64,000 bases of DNA from Prochlorococcus sp. AG-418-G18. GTDB lineage: Bacteria; Cyanobacteriota; Cyanobacteriia; PCC-6307; Cyanobiaceae. Below are positions 19,572-29,003 of this stretch, in pieces. The stretch lies in contig QCLX01000001.1 in NCBI GenBank assembly GCA_003214215.1, forward strand, positions 1 through 64,000. The letters are read 5' to 3'. Numbering within the stretch: position 1 is the first letter of the stretch; every line of letters begins with the position of its first letter. Made by a program: the position numbers and the translations under genes. The notes beneath the pieces were generated by a model. It had not been told where the DNA came from, ran no database searches, and worked only from the letters and a program-made list of their open reading frames with translations.

Positions 19572-20694
19572 TTGATAGATATTACAGATTTCAAAAAAGA
19601 TCTTTCGGAACTAACAGAGCGCCTGGGTAATGCTCAGGATTGTCTTTGACGTTCCAAGATTAAAAGCGAAAAGGAGAGAGTTAGAGCAAATTTCTGCTCA
19701 GCCTGAATTTTGGGAGAATCAAGAAGAAGCGAAAAAACAAATGTTAATCCTTGATGATGTCAAAGCACAACTCGAATTGTTAGATAAATGGAAAAATTTT
19801 ATTTCTGATGCTAATGCCTCTCTTGAACTTTATTCTCTAGAACCCGAAGAAGAAATGATTTTGGAATCCCAACAGGGCCTGAAGAAATTAAGAGAGAATT
19901 TAGATAAATGGGAATTTGAAAGATTATTATGTGGTGAATACGACAAGGAAGGAGCAGTTGTTTCTATTAACGCAGGTGCGGGTGGAACAGATGCACAGGA
20001 TTGGGTAGAGATATTATTGAGAATGTATTCAAGATGGGCAGATAATAATCAAATGAGCCTTATCATCAATGAATTATCTCAAGGAGAGGAAGCAGGTATT
20101 AAGAGTGTAACATTTGAAATTTGTGGAAAATATGCATATGGCTATCTGCAACATGAAAAAGGCACTCATAGATTAGTAAGAATTTCTCCTTTCAATGCTA
20201 ATGGCAAAAGACAAACCAGTTTTGCTGGGGTAGAGGTTATGCCAAAATTAGATGATAATATTTCACTTGATATACCTGAAAAAGATTTGGAAATAACTAC
20301 TAGTAGATCCGGTGGAGCTGGAGGACAAAATGTTAATAAAGTAGAAACAGCAGTAAGAATTGTTCATTTGCCTTCAGGAATTTCAGTAAGATGCACCCAA
20401 GAAAGATCTCAATTACAAAATAAAGAAAAAGCTATGTTACTCCTTAAGTCTAAACTACTAGTGATTGCTAAAGAACAAAGAGCTTCAGAAGTCGCTGATA
20501 TTAAAGGTGATATTGTGGAAGCTGCATGGGGCAATCAAATAAGAAATTATGTTTTCCATCCTTATCAAATGGTAAAAGATCTTAGGACTATGCAGGAGAC
20601 TAACGATTTAGATGGTGTTTTAGATGGTGGACTTGATCCATTTATTCATGGATTATTACGCATGAATATTTCTTCTAAGAAATCAATTGAATAA
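19572..20694 (+). CDS. prfB: Peptide chain release factor 2 with programmed +1 frameshift
   Basis: RF2 releases peptides at UAA and UGA. The gene is split: a zero-frame segment from TTG 19572 encodes about 25 codons ([20 protein letters not shown]...) and stops at TGA 19647-19649 in CTT TGA C. A +1 shift on CTT TGA enters the main frame ([15 protein letters not shown] onwards). AGGA at 19636-19639 lies just upstream as the stimulating Shine-Dalgarno-like element. The main frame has the peptidyl-hydrolase GGQ at about residue 230 ([18 protein letters not shown]). A start at ATG 19630 alone would truncate the N-terminal helix, so the split gene is favoured. About 374 residues after shifting. 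Confidence 0.95.
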
Positions 20695-20697
20695 CTA

Positions 20698-20880
20698 ATG
20701 AAAAATAAAAAAGACAATTTAGAAAAAAAAGTTGCTCCTCCAAGCTTTATAAAGCTTGCTATGAGAAATATGGTAAAGAAGGGTTCAAAAAGTATTTCTC
20801 ATTTTTCAATAACCTTTCTAGTTTTAATTGGGATATTAATACTTGTTGCCACAATAGGTAAGCCCAATATTCCTGTTTAA
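20698..20880 (+). CDS. Small conserved membrane protein (DUF3285-like)
   Basis: A 60-residue protein with a basic N-terminus, the phrase PPSFIKLAMRNMVKKGSKS (about 18-36) and one hydrophobic segment (about 39-54, ITFLVLIGILILVATI). The layout matches a small cyanobacterial protein family I recall as DUF3285; this is not verified. It starts 3 bases after the prfB stop and 6 bases before ybeY, so it belongs to the prfB-ybeY-dgkA-trpG run. Function unknown; probably a single-pass inner or thylakoid membrane protein. Confidence 0.8.
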   Translation: MKNKKDNLEKKVAPPSFIKLAMRNMVKKGSKSISHFSITFLVLIGILILVATIGKPNIPV

Positions 20881-20886
20881 TAATTT

Positions 20887-21426
20887 ATGAAAGAAAAAAT
20901 TATTACTGAAATAAATTTAGATTTGGTTTTTCAATGTAATGATTTTTCTCAATATTCAAATAAGTTAAAAGATACTAAAACCAAACTTATTTTTGAATCT
21001 ATTTTTTGGGAGAAAGTTTTTTTATCTTGGATAAATACAATAATAAAAAAAAATGATTATGAATTGCCAAATTTTATTTTTGAAAAAAAATCTTTTTCAT
21101 TAGGCTTACAGATAATATCTAATCAAGAAATTGCTTTTATTAATAATAAGTGGATGCAAAAAAAAGGCCCAACTGACGTGCTATCTTTCCCAATCAATTC
21201 TGATGAATCTCTAAATAATTTGGATCACATAGAGTTGGGAGACATATTTATATCATTAGAGATGGCATTTGAACAATCTTATGAATATAAACATTCTATC
21301 TATAAAGAGATGCTCTGGTTAGCTAGTCATGGATTTTTACATCTTTTGGGATGGGAACATAATAATGATCCTGATTTAGAAAATATGTTAAATTTTCAGG
21401 AATATTTAATTACTTTATTAGATTAA
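20887..21426 (+). CDS. ybeY: Endoribonuclease YbeY, 16S rRNA maturation
   Basis: Single-strand-specific RNase for 16S rRNA 3' processing and ribosome quality control. The zinc site [11 protein letters not shown] (three His spaced 4 and 6) is at about residues 147-157. The family motif [12 protein letters not shown] lies at about 95-106. At 179 residues it is slightly long, owing to an N-terminal extension poor in known motifs. It sits 6 bases after the small membrane protein and 9 bases before dgkA, which is the usual pairing. Confidence 0.95.
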   Translation: MKEKIITEINLDLVFQCNDFSQYSNKLKDTKTKLIFESIFWEKVFLSWINTIIKKNDYELPNFIFEKKSFSLGLQIISNQEIAFINNKWMQKKGPTDVLSFPINSDESLNNLDHIELGDIFISLEMAFEQSYEYKHSIYKEMLWLASHGFLHLLGWEHNNDPDLENMLNFQEYLITLLD

Positions 21427-21435
21427 AAAAAATCT

Positions 21436-21846
21436 ATGGCAAAAAAAATAAACTCTTTAGAAAATAGAAAAGAATCATACAAAACTTCTAGGGATGTATT
21501 GGTAAGTTTTAAGTATGCTTTCAGTGGAATTAGTTACGTATTAAAAACTTCAAGAAATTTCAAAATTCAATTAATTTTTGCAGTTGCATCTTTAATGATT
21601 GGTTTTTTACTGCAAATTAGTCTAAGTAGTTTTATAATTTTGATTGCTACAATTATGTCTGTTTTAATATTAGAAATATTAAACACTTCTATTGAATCTA
21701 TAGTTGATTTAGTAGTGAAAAAAGAATTTAGTAGTTTGGCTAAAATTTCAAAAGATACTTCTGCAGGAGCAGTATTATTAGCGTCCATTAATTCTGTTAT
21801 TATTGCTGTATATATCTTTGTTCCTAAAATAAAGTTGTTATTTTAA
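21436..21846 (+). CDS. dgkA: Diacylglycerol kinase (DgkA-like)
   Basis: Small membrane kinase phosphorylating diacylglycerol or undecaprenol. 136 residues with three membrane helices and the family signature ILEILNTSIESIVDLV (about 74-89), followed by AKISKDTSAGAVLLASI. The N-terminal 25 residues form a basic cytoplasmic arm preceding SFKYAFSGISYVL. The gene lies directly between ybeY and the amidotransferase gene. In Gram-positives the homologue makes undecaprenyl phosphate; the substrate here is unknown. Confidence 0.93.
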   Translation: MAKKINSLENRKESYKTSRDVLVSFKYAFSGISYVLKTSRNFKIQLIFAVASLMIGFLLQISLSSFIILIATIMSVLILEILNTSIESIVDLVVKKEFSSLAKISKDTSAGAVLLASINSVIIAVYIFVPKIKLLF

Positions 21847-21858
21847 ATCCATATAAAT

Positions 21859-22455
21859 ATGTTTCTTGTTATTGATAATTACGATAGTTTTACTTATAAC
21901 CTTGTTCAATATTTAGGAGAACTTTCTGTTCATCATGAAATAACTAAAGAATTAATAGTTAAAAGAAATGATGAAATTACTTTAGAAGAAATTATCAAAC
22001 TAAATCCTAATGGCATACTATTATCTCCAGGTCCTGGTAATCCAGATCAATCTGGAATTTGTCTGCCAATACTAAAAAAATTATCTAAAAATATTCCGAT
22101 ATTAGGAGTTTGTCTAGGGCATCAAGCTTTGGCTCAAGCTTTTGGAGGTAAGGTTTTAGTTGGGAAAGAACTTATGCATGGTAAGACATCCAAAATATTT
22201 CATAATCAAAAAGGTTTGTTTAAAGATATCGAGACTCCCTTTGTGGCGACTAGATACCATAGTCTTATAGTTGATTCAAGTTCATTACCATCTTGTTTAG
22301 AGATAACTGCTACTTTAGAAGACTCAACTATTATGGCTATTTCTCACAAAAAATATAAACATTTACATGGGGTACAGTTTCATCCTGAAAGCGTATTAAC
22401 ACAATTCGGTCATAAATTAATTAGTAATTTTCTAAAAATGGCTGAACAAAAGTAA
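21859..22455 (+). CDS. trpG: Anthranilate/para-aminobenzoate synthase amidotransferase subunit
   Basis: Class I glutamine amidotransferase supplying ammonia to the TrpE or PabB partner. The catalytic Cys is in GVCLGHQALAQAFGG (about 78-92), and His and Glu are in QFHPESVLT near the C-terminus. LSPGPGNPDQSG is the oxyanion-loop motif. 198 residues. TrpG and PabA are nearly indistinguishable by sequence, and cyanobacteria often use one for both pathways; the partner subunit is elsewhere. Confidence 0.92.
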   Translation: MFLVIDNYDSFTYNLVQYLGELSVHHEITKELIVKRNDEITLEEIIKLNPNGILLSPGPGNPDQSGICLPILKKLSKNIPILGVCLGHQALAQAFGGKVLVGKELMHGKTSKIFHNQKGLFKDIETPFVATRYHSLIVDSSSLPSCLEITATLEDSTIMAISHKKYKHLHGVQFHPESVLTQFGHKLISNFLKMAEQK

Positions 22456-22475
22456 AATACAAAAAAATTAATATT

Positions 22476-23201
22476 ATGATTTCTCAAATTAAAAACATTT
22501 TCTTTTTTGTATTATTTAGCTCTTTTTTACCTACCTCATTATTGGCAAGGAATTTAGTAATAAAAAGTTTGGGACATAGTAGTTTTTTAATTAATAGTCC
22601 AGATAGATCGATTCTTATAAATCCCTTTAAAGCAATAGGTTGTGCAAGTAATTTAAAGGAGCCAAAAGAAGTAGACGCAGATTTTATTTTGGCTAGTTCT
22701 AGGCTTCCAGATGAAGGATATAACCCTAATGATCAATTAATGTTTGTTGAGCCAGGAATCTATCAATTTGAGGATATTTTATTAAATGGAATTCCCGTCC
22801 CGCATGACAGAGTTGATGGAAGAAGATTTGGGATGGCAACTGTTTGGAGTTGGGAGCAGAATGATCTTAAAATTGTACATATGGGAGGCGCTGCTGGTGA
22901 TATTGATGTCAATAGTCAAATTATTTTGTCTCGCCCAGATATCTTATTTATTTCAATTGGAGGAGGAATAAAATCTTATGATGGGAAAGAGGCTTCAAGA
23001 ATAGTTAAGATTCTAAAACCTAATGTAGTTATTCCTGTTCACTTTGTTCGTGGCAAAAAAATTAATAAAGAATGTGATTTCTCAAATGCTGATTTATTTA
23101 TCACAAATATGAAAGATTTTAAAGTGAAATATGTTGGAAAAGATTTTCAAATAAAACCTAAAAGAATCGATCAAAATACAATTTATATTTTTGGTCATTA
23201 A
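22476..23201 (+). CDS. Exported metallo-beta-lactamase-fold protein with degenerate metal site
   Basis: A 241-residue UlaG/MBL-like protein with a likely N-terminal signal peptide (about residues 1-24, ending TSLLARN). The fold is suggested by VIKSLGHSSFLINSPDRSIL and the late NVVIPVHFVRGK. However, the position of the catalytic HxHxDH loop reads ILASSRLPDEGYNP instead, so the metal ligands appear to be lost. HMGGAAGDIDVNS follows where a second ligand region is expected. Substrate unknown; it may be a non-catalytic or altered member. The gene overlaps the end of the convergent hisC-like gene by 4 bases. Confidence 0.82.
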   Translation: MISQIKNIFFFVLFSSFLPTSLLARNLVIKSLGHSSFLINSPDRSILINPFKAIGCASNLKEPKEVDADFILASSRLPDEGYNPNDQLMFVEPGIYQFEDILLNGIPVPHDRVDGRRFGMATVWSWEQNDLKIVHMGGAAGDIDVNSQIILSRPDILFISIGGGIKSYDGKEASRIVKILKPNVVIPVHFVRGKKINKECDFSNADLFITNMKDFKVKYVGKDFQIKPKRIDQNTIYIFGH

Positions 23202-24307
23202 TTTATTAAATCTAAGACCTTGTAATTGTCCCAGAAAAAAATCATTTGTTCTTTAGTTCCAATACTAACTCTTATTGATTTACCAATATCTTTTTTATTT
23301 TCCATACTTCTGATAAGAATACCTTTTTCTCTCATCTGTTTAATTAAAATTTTAGGATCTTTTTTTGGCCAAATTAAGAAATAATTACCACCACTAAAGT
23401 GAGTTCTGATTTTTGTTGATTTAAATTTATTTAAAATCCATTCTCTTGCTTTTTTTACTTCTAAAACATAATTATCAATATATGGTTTATCTTTAAGTGC
23501 TGCTAATGCTGCAGTTATAGCAAAGCTATTTACATCATATGGTCCTGTAACTTTATTAATGTAATTAATTAAATTTTTATTACCAAAAGTAAAACCTATT
23601 CTTAAACCAGCTAGACCAGCTGTTTTTGAGAGAGATTGGATAATTAGTATATTGTTGTTCTTTTCAAAATCTATCGATTCAAGAAGACTATCTCCATGAA
23701 ATTTTTCATATAGTTCATCAACAATTATCAATGAATCTTTTTTGATATTTGCTAAGTTAATTATTTCTTGAGCACTTAAAACTGTTCCTGTTGGATTATT
23801 TGGATTACAAATAAATATTAACTTTGGATTATACTTTATAATTTTTTCACTAAATTCTTCGATGGGGAATAGAAAATTTTCTCCAATGTAAGAACAAGTT
23901 ATTTTCTTCATTCCTCGCATTTCTGAACAAGGGGAATAGTAACCAAAAGTTGGATTCGTGGTTAGAAATATTTGATTTTTTTCTCCAAAGCAATTGAAAA
24001 TTGCATTTATTGCTGCGTCTGCTCCATTGAAAATTCCTATTTCATCATTATCAAATTTTCTTGAATCAAGATATTTATCACATAAAAATTTTTTTAATAA
24101 ATTATATTCTGGATAAATTGAAATCTCATCTAATTTTATCGCTTGTAATGCCTCGAAAACATTAGGACTTGGTCCTAGAGTATTTTCATTAAAGTCTAAG
24201 CGGAGTAAATTTCTTCTATTTTCTAAAGGTGCAGCGTAAGACTGCATATTTATTATTTCTTCTCTTGGTCTTGGGAAAAGGTTATTTAATTGATCAAAAT
24301 CATTCAT
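23198..24307 (-). CDS. hisC: Histidinol-phosphate aminotransferase-like (HisC)
   Basis: Class I/II PLP aminotransferase of 369 residues. PLP lysine in QSLSKTAGLAGLRIGF (about 227-242); CNPNNPTGTVLS and RLDFNENTLGPSP are typical for HisC. Its ATG overlaps the argS stop as TAATG (one shared base), so the two are translationally coupled. There is a second PLP aminotransferase of this type in the window (38044-39168), so the assignment to histidine synthesis is likely but the substrate is not proven. Confidence 0.88.
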   Translation of the reverse strand: MNDFDQLNNLFPRPREEIINMQSYAAPLENRRNLLRLDFNENTLGPSPNVFEALQAIKLDEISIYPEYNLLKKFLCDKYLDSRKFDNDEIGIFNGADAAINAIFNCFGEKNQIFLTTNPTFGYYSPCSEMRGMKKITCSYIGENFLFPIEEFSEKIIKYNPKLIFICNPNNPTGTVLSAQEIINLANIKKDSLIIVDELYEKFHGDSLLESIDFEKNNNILIIQSLSKTAGLAGLRIGFTFGNKNLINYINKVTGPYDVNSFAITAALAALKDKPYIDNYVLEVKKAREWILNKFKSTKIRTHFSGGNYFLIWPKKDPKILIKQMREKGILIRSMENKKDIGKSIRVSIGTKEQMIFFWDNYKVLDLIN

Positions 24308-26121
24308 TACATTCTTTCTAAAGTTTCAATTCCTAGAAGCTCTAAGCTTAATCTTAGTGTTTTTGCAGTTAGATCACATAAATTCAGTCTAGAAATTTTT
24401 ATATATTTTTCTTCTTTGAGTATTGGAACTTGATCATAGAATCTATTAAAAGTCTGACATAGCTCAAAAAGATAATTGCATAATCTATTTGGCATTAAGT
24501 CTTTTTCAATAGATATTATGACTTCATCGAACTTAAGTAATTTTCTGATAAGTTTCCACTCAGATTTATGTTCATAATTTATATATTGAAAATCTTTAGA
24601 GTCATAAACAAAATCATTTTTTCTTTTAATTCCTGCAATTCTTACAAGTGTATATAACAAATAAGGAGCCGTATTACCATTTAGGGAAAGCATTTTATCA
24701 AAACTAAATTGATAATTAGTAATCCTATTTTGGCTTAAATCTGCATACTTAACAGCTCCTAATCCAATGATTCTTGAAGTATTTTCAATAAAATCTTCTG
24801 TCTCATAACGATTTTCATCTTCTAATCTTTTCAATAAATCTTCTTTTGCTCTTCTAACTGCTTCTTTTAATAAATCTTTTAAACGTATTGTTTCACCTTC
24901 CCTTGTCTTTAGTTTTTTGCCATCAATTCCTTGTACTAAACCAAAAGGGACATGGTCTACTTGACAATTGTCTGGGATCCATTTTGCTTTTTTTGCAACT
25001 TGAAAAACTCCAGCAAAATGATTTGCTTGTCCATGATCAGTTACATAAATAATTCTCGAAGCATCATCCCCATTAGGAGGTTTATTGAATCTGTATCTTA
25101 TAGCAGCAAGATCTGTGGTGGCATAGTTAAAACCTCCATCTTTTTTTTGAATAATTAGCGGTAAAGGTTTACCTTCTTTATTAGTCATCCCATCTAAAAA
25201 TACACATTTTGCTCCTTGATCTTCTACTAGTATTTTTTTTAAATTCAAATCCTCAATAACTGATTTTAAGAAGGAATTATAAAAAGATTCCCCTCTCTCT
25301 TCTATTTTTATTTTTAAATTTTTATAGATTTCATCAAATTCTTTTCTAGATTGATCACATAATAATTTCCAAGCTTTAATCGATTTAATATCTCCACTTT
25401 GTAACTTAACTACTTCCTCTCTAGATCTTTTTTGAAATGCAGATTCATTATCAAATCTTTTTTTTGATTCTTTATAAAATTCAACTAAATCACTTATCTT
25501 GATGTTTCCTATCTCTTCTAAATCATTTGAATATAAATCTTTGAGCTGAGTAATAAGCATTCCAAATTGCGTTCCCCAATCGCCAACATGATTAAGTCTT
25601 AATACTTGATAACCTCTTAACTCAAAAATTCTGGATATTGAATCTCCTATTATTGTTGATCTTAAATGCCCTACATGCATTTCTTTAGCAATATTAGGAC
25701 TAGAAAAATCTACAATGACTTTATTTGATAAACCACTATCTAAATCTTTTTTAATTTGAGGAACTCCAGACCTTTGGCATTGAATATTTGATTTAATTTC
25801 ATTTATGAGAACTTCATCTTTTAATTTTATATTTATAAATCCAGGTCCAGCTATTTCTAGACTCTTACATAATTTTAATATGCTTTTATTTTTATTTAAA
25901 AGGTCAATAAAATCATTTGAAATATCTCTTGGATTTTTTTTATATATTTTAGATAAACTTAAACAAACATTACATTGATAATCACCAAATTCATCTTTTG
26001 ATGCTTGTGTAATTAAATTTTTTCTAAGAATTTCGAACTCTCTTTCTTTATTATTTTTTTTAAGACTATCTAAAAGAGATTGTTCAAAATTATTTGTTAA
26101 TTCTTTAAAAATGATTAGCAT
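24307..26121 (-). CDS. argS: Arginyl-tRNA synthetase
   Basis: Class I synthetase charging tRNA-Arg. 604 residues. The HIGH motif appears as HVGH in [19 protein letters not shown] (about 129-147). The KMSK equivalent is the loop [18 protein letters not shown], in which the canonical lysine pattern is degenerate, as commonly seen in ArgRS. The N-terminal additional domain ([15 protein letters not shown]) and the C-terminal anticodon-binding DALR-like domain (ending [15 protein letters not shown]) are both present. hisC-like follows directly. Confidence 0.97.
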   Translation of the reverse strand: MLIIFKELTNNFEQSLLDSLKKNNKEREFEILRKNLITQASKDEFGDYQCNVCLSLSKIYKKNPRDISNDFIDLLNKNKSILKLCKSLEIAGPGFINIKLKDEVLINEIKSNIQCQRSGVPQIKKDLDSGLSNKVIVDFSSPNIAKEMHVGHLRSTIIGDSISRIFELRGYQVLRLNHVGDWGTQFGMLITQLKDLYSNDLEEIGNIKISDLVEFYKESKKRFDNESAFQKRSREEVVKLQSGDIKSIKAWKLLCDQSRKEFDEIYKNLKIKIEERGESFYNSFLKSVIEDLNLKKILVEDQGAKCVFLDGMTNKEGKPLPLIIQKKDGGFNYATTDLAAIRYRFNKPPNGDDASRIIYVTDHGQANHFAGVFQVAKKAKWIPDNCQVDHVPFGLVQGIDGKKLKTREGETIRLKDLLKEAVRRAKEDLLKRLEDENRYETEDFIENTSRIIGLGAVKYADLSQNRITNYQFSFDKMLSLNGNTAPYLLYTLVRIAGIKRKNDFVYDSKDFQYINYEHKSEWKLIRKLLKFDEVIISIEKDLMPNRLCNYLFELCQTFNRFYDQVPILKEEKYIKISRLNLCDLTAKTLRLSLELLGIETLERM

Positions 26122-26148
26122 TATTTATTCAATTATTTATCTATATGA

Positions 26149-27015
26149 TTAATTAATATAACGCATACTTAAATCAATCCAATCACTTCTTGTAATTGAA
26201 GAACTTGTTGAAATCAAATCAATACCTTTTATTAGATATTTACTAATTTCTTCAGGGTTTATTCCAGAAACTTCTATTATCAAATTTTTATTGACTTCTT
26301 TTTTTAAGCTATTAATTGATAAATTTCTTAATTCTTGAACGTTTTTTGTGATTGTTTCAGGACTAAGTTCATCTAATAAGACACTATCCGCTCCTGCTAA
26401 TACTGCTTCTTTTGCCTGTTCGATATTTTCAGCTTCAATTATGATATGAGTTGTAAAAGGAGAATTTAGGCGAATTTTTTGTACTGCATACTTAAGATTA
26501 TCTGTCCATGCAATATGATTTTCTTTTATCATAGCAGCATCGTGTAATCCCATTCTATGATTCACTCCACCTCCGCATTTGAATGCATATTTTTCAAATA
26601 TTCTTAAGCCAGGAGTCGTTTTTCTAGTATCTGCTAATTTTATATTTGTGCCTTCTAACTTATCTGTAAGATTCTTTGTATATGTTGATATTCCAGATAA
26701 ATGCATTGCTATATTTAAGCTGATCCTTTCACTAGCGAGTAAACTTTTTGAAGGTCCATTTATTTCTAAGAGTTTTTGATCTTTAAAAAATTTATCTCCA
26801 TCAGAGATATTAAATTTTGGACTAATTTTTAAATCAATTTTTTTAAAAATTTCTTTTATAATCTCAACCCCACAAAATATACCCTCCTCTTTTGCAATCC
26901 AATATGCATTACCATTCTCTTTTGTAATAGAAGGACTTGTAAGATCTCCCCTACCTATATCTTCATCGATCCAATTATCAATGAGCTTACTTATTATTGG
27001 AGTATTTAAATCCAC
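26149..27015 (-). CDS. nadC: Nicotinate-nucleotide pyrophosphorylase (quinolinate phosphoribosyltransferase)
   Basis: Makes nicotinate mononucleotide from quinolinate and PRPP for NAD synthesis. 288 residues. Signatures: EDIGRGDLTSPSI near the N-terminus, LADTRKTTPGLRIFEKYAF (about 131-149), CGGGVNHRMGLHDAAMIKENH and the end EVSGINPEEISKYLIKGID. argS follows 27 bases downstream; mnmE lies 82 bases upstream on the same strand. Confidence 0.96.
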   Translation of the reverse strand: MDLNTPIISKLIDNWIDEDIGRGDLTSPSITKENGNAYWIAKEEGIFCGVEIIKEIFKKIDLKISPKFNISDGDKFFKDQKLLEINGPSKSLLASERISLNIAMHLSGISTYTKNLTDKLEGTNIKLADTRKTTPGLRIFEKYAFKCGGGVNHRMGLHDAAMIKENHIAWTDNLKYAVQKIRLNSPFTTHIIIEAENIEQAKEAVLAGADSVLLDELSPETITKNVQELRNLSINSLKKEVNKNLIIEVSGINPEEISKYLIKGIDLISTSSSITRSDWIDLSMRYIN

Positions 27016-27097
27016 TAAACTAAAAAATAATTAATTAATAAAAATTCAACTGAAGTTAGAGAATCAACTATATATCACTATGTAATTTAACTCAAAT

Positions 27098-28480
27098 TTA
27101 TTTACCAATACAAAACTTAGAAAAAATATTATCTAGAAGTTCCTCTGTTAATTCTTGACCAGTTATTTTTGATAAGTTTTGAATTCCATCTCTCAGTTCT
27201 ATTGATAACAAATCAAATGGCAATTTATTTTTAATTATTTCATCAGTATCATTTAAATTAGATAGGCAAGCAGACAAATTTGTTAGATGTCTTTCGTTTA
27301 AAAATATATTGATATTTTCTACTTGTTTTAATCCGCATTTTTTTATGATTGTGTCGATTAATAATCTTTCACCATCATTATTCTTAATGCTCATAAGAAT
27401 TGTGTTTTTTAACTCATTTGAATTAGTATTTTTGCAATCAATTAAATCTTTTTTATTGCCCAAAATAGTAATTAATTTTTCTTTGGGGATTTCTTGTATT
27501 ATTTTTTTGTCTTCTCTATTAAATCCTTCTTCAAGGCTAAAAATATAAATTATAAAATCTGACTCTTTAATTTTCCCAAAACTTTTTTTAATTCCAATAC
27601 TTTCAATTTTTTCATAAGTTTCTCTTATGCCAGCAGTATCAATTATTTTCATTGGAATATCATTAATTGTTAAATTAACTTCAATTACATCTCTTGTTGT
27701 TCCGGGAATATTAGTTACGATTGCTTTCTCTTTTTTTGCAAGCAAATTTAGTAAAGAGCTTTTACCAACATTTGTTTTGCCTATAAGCGCAATGGATATT
27801 CCATTATGAATATATGAATTTCTTTTTGCATTTTCTATTAGTAATGCTATTTTTTCTTTTACTTTTTTAATGTTTTTTAGATATTTTGTGTAATCAAAAT
27901 CTGTGAAGTCTTCTTCAAAATCAACTCTTGCTTCTATTTCGCAAAGTTGATTTATAAGGTCATTTTTAATATCATTAATTTTTTTCTTTATTTCTCCTTG
28001 AACCCCACTAAAAGCTAACTCTGCTGATCTGGTATTGCTTGCATTAATTAATTGATTAATCGACTCGGCTTGGGTAAGATCTATTTTTCCATTAAGAAAA
28101 GCTCTTTGACTAAATTCTCCTGGGTTTGCAAGTCTAACTCTAGAATTACTAGATAATAATCTCTTTAGAACTTTATTTACTAGGATAATCCCTCCATGGC
28201 AATGAAGTTCAACTACATCCTCTCCTGTGAAGCTATTTGGTGATTTCATCACTAAAATTAAAACCTCATCTATAAATTTATTTTGTGTATTTTCCTGAAT
28301 AAAACCATGAAAAACTCTATGTGACTCCCATGCATATTTAGATTTAGTTTGAACAATCTTTTTGCAAGAATTTATTGAGTCTTTACCTGATACTCTTATT
28401 ATCGCAACTCCTCCTTTCCCTATACTTATAGCGGAAGCAATTGCGGCTATCGTATCTTCTGTAGTAACTATCGAATCCAT
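27098..28480 (-). CDS. mnmE: tRNA modification GTPase MnmE
   Basis: With MnmG it installs the carboxymethylaminomethyl group on wobble U34 of tRNAs. 460 residues: N-terminal formyl-THF-binding domain ([21 protein letters not shown]), then the GTPase domain with G1 [12 protein letters not shown] (about 226-237), G2/G3 [12 protein letters not shown] and DTAGIRET, then NKKD. The C-terminus ends IFSKFCIGK, giving the family's conserved C(I/V)GK terminus. DUF2062 protein is divergent by 61 bases. Confidence 0.97.
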   Translation of the reverse strand: MDSIVTTEDTIAAIASAISIGKGGVAIIRVSGKDSINSCKKIVQTKSKYAWESHRVFHGFIQENTQNKFIDEVLILVMKSPNSFTGEDVVELHCHGGIILVNKVLKRLLSSNSRVRLANPGEFSQRAFLNGKIDLTQAESINQLINASNTRSAELAFSGVQGEIKKKINDIKNDLINQLCEIEARVDFEEDFTDFDYTKYLKNIKKVKEKIALLIENAKRNSYIHNGISIALIGKTNVGKSSLLNLLAKKEKAIVTNIPGTTRDVIEVNLTINDIPMKIIDTAGIRETYEKIESIGIKKSFGKIKESDFIIYIFSLEEGFNREDKKIIQEIPKEKLITILGNKKDLIDCKNTNSNELKNTILMSIKNNDGERLLIDTIIKKCGLKQVENINIFLNERHLTNLSACLSNLNDTDEIIKNKLPFDLLSIELRDGIQNLSKITGQELTEELLDNIFSKFCIGK

Positions 28481-28541
28481 CTCTCGCTTTGTTATGGATA
28501 ATTAAGTAAGATTATCAAGAATTTTGAAATTTTCTTTCTGA

Positions 28542-28985
28542 ATGAGATTTAAAAGAGATATTACCTTTAAGAAAATTCTATCATTAATTAGGTATCAGAA
28601 TGGAAGTGCTTTCTTTAATGCTAAAGGTTTAGCTATAGGGGTATTTAGTGGCTGCTTTCCTTTTTTTGGGTTTCAGACTTTAATAGGGGTATTTTTTGCG
28701 AAAATAGCCAAGGGAAATATTGTTCTAGCTGCAATTGGTACCTGGATCAGCAACCCTTTTACTTATATTCCACTTTATTATTTTAACTATAAAGTTGGTT
28801 CGATTTTTTTAAATACTTCTGCTAATAAAATTCTTGAAAAAAGTTTAGTTATAGATGACTTATGGAAACAAGGTAGAATTTTTTCCCTAAAATTACTCTT
28901 AGGTTCATCTTGTGTAGGCTTTTTATTAGCTTTGATTTGCGGCAGTATTGTTTTCTTTATCTACAAGATAAAAAGTAAAAGATAG
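28542..28985 (+). CDS. DUF2062 membrane protein
   Basis: A 147-residue membrane protein with hydrophobic segments at about 30-50, 55-75 and 115-142. The phrase GVFSGCFPFFGFQTLIGVFFA and the following IGTWISNPFTYIPLYYFNYKVG are the hallmarks of the DUF2062 family. No enzyme motifs; the molecular role of the family is not known to me. It ends 18 bases before the stop of the convergent relA/spoT gene. Confidence 0.88.
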   Translation: MRFKRDITFKKILSLIRYQNGSAFFNAKGLAIGVFSGCFPFFGFQTLIGVFFAKIAKGNIVLAAIGTWISNPFTYIPLYYFNYKVGSIFLNTSANKILEKSLVIDDLWKQGRIFSLKLLLGSSCVGFLLALICGSIVFFIYKIKSKR

Positions 28986-29003
28986 ATTGATCTGATTTTA
29001 AAA

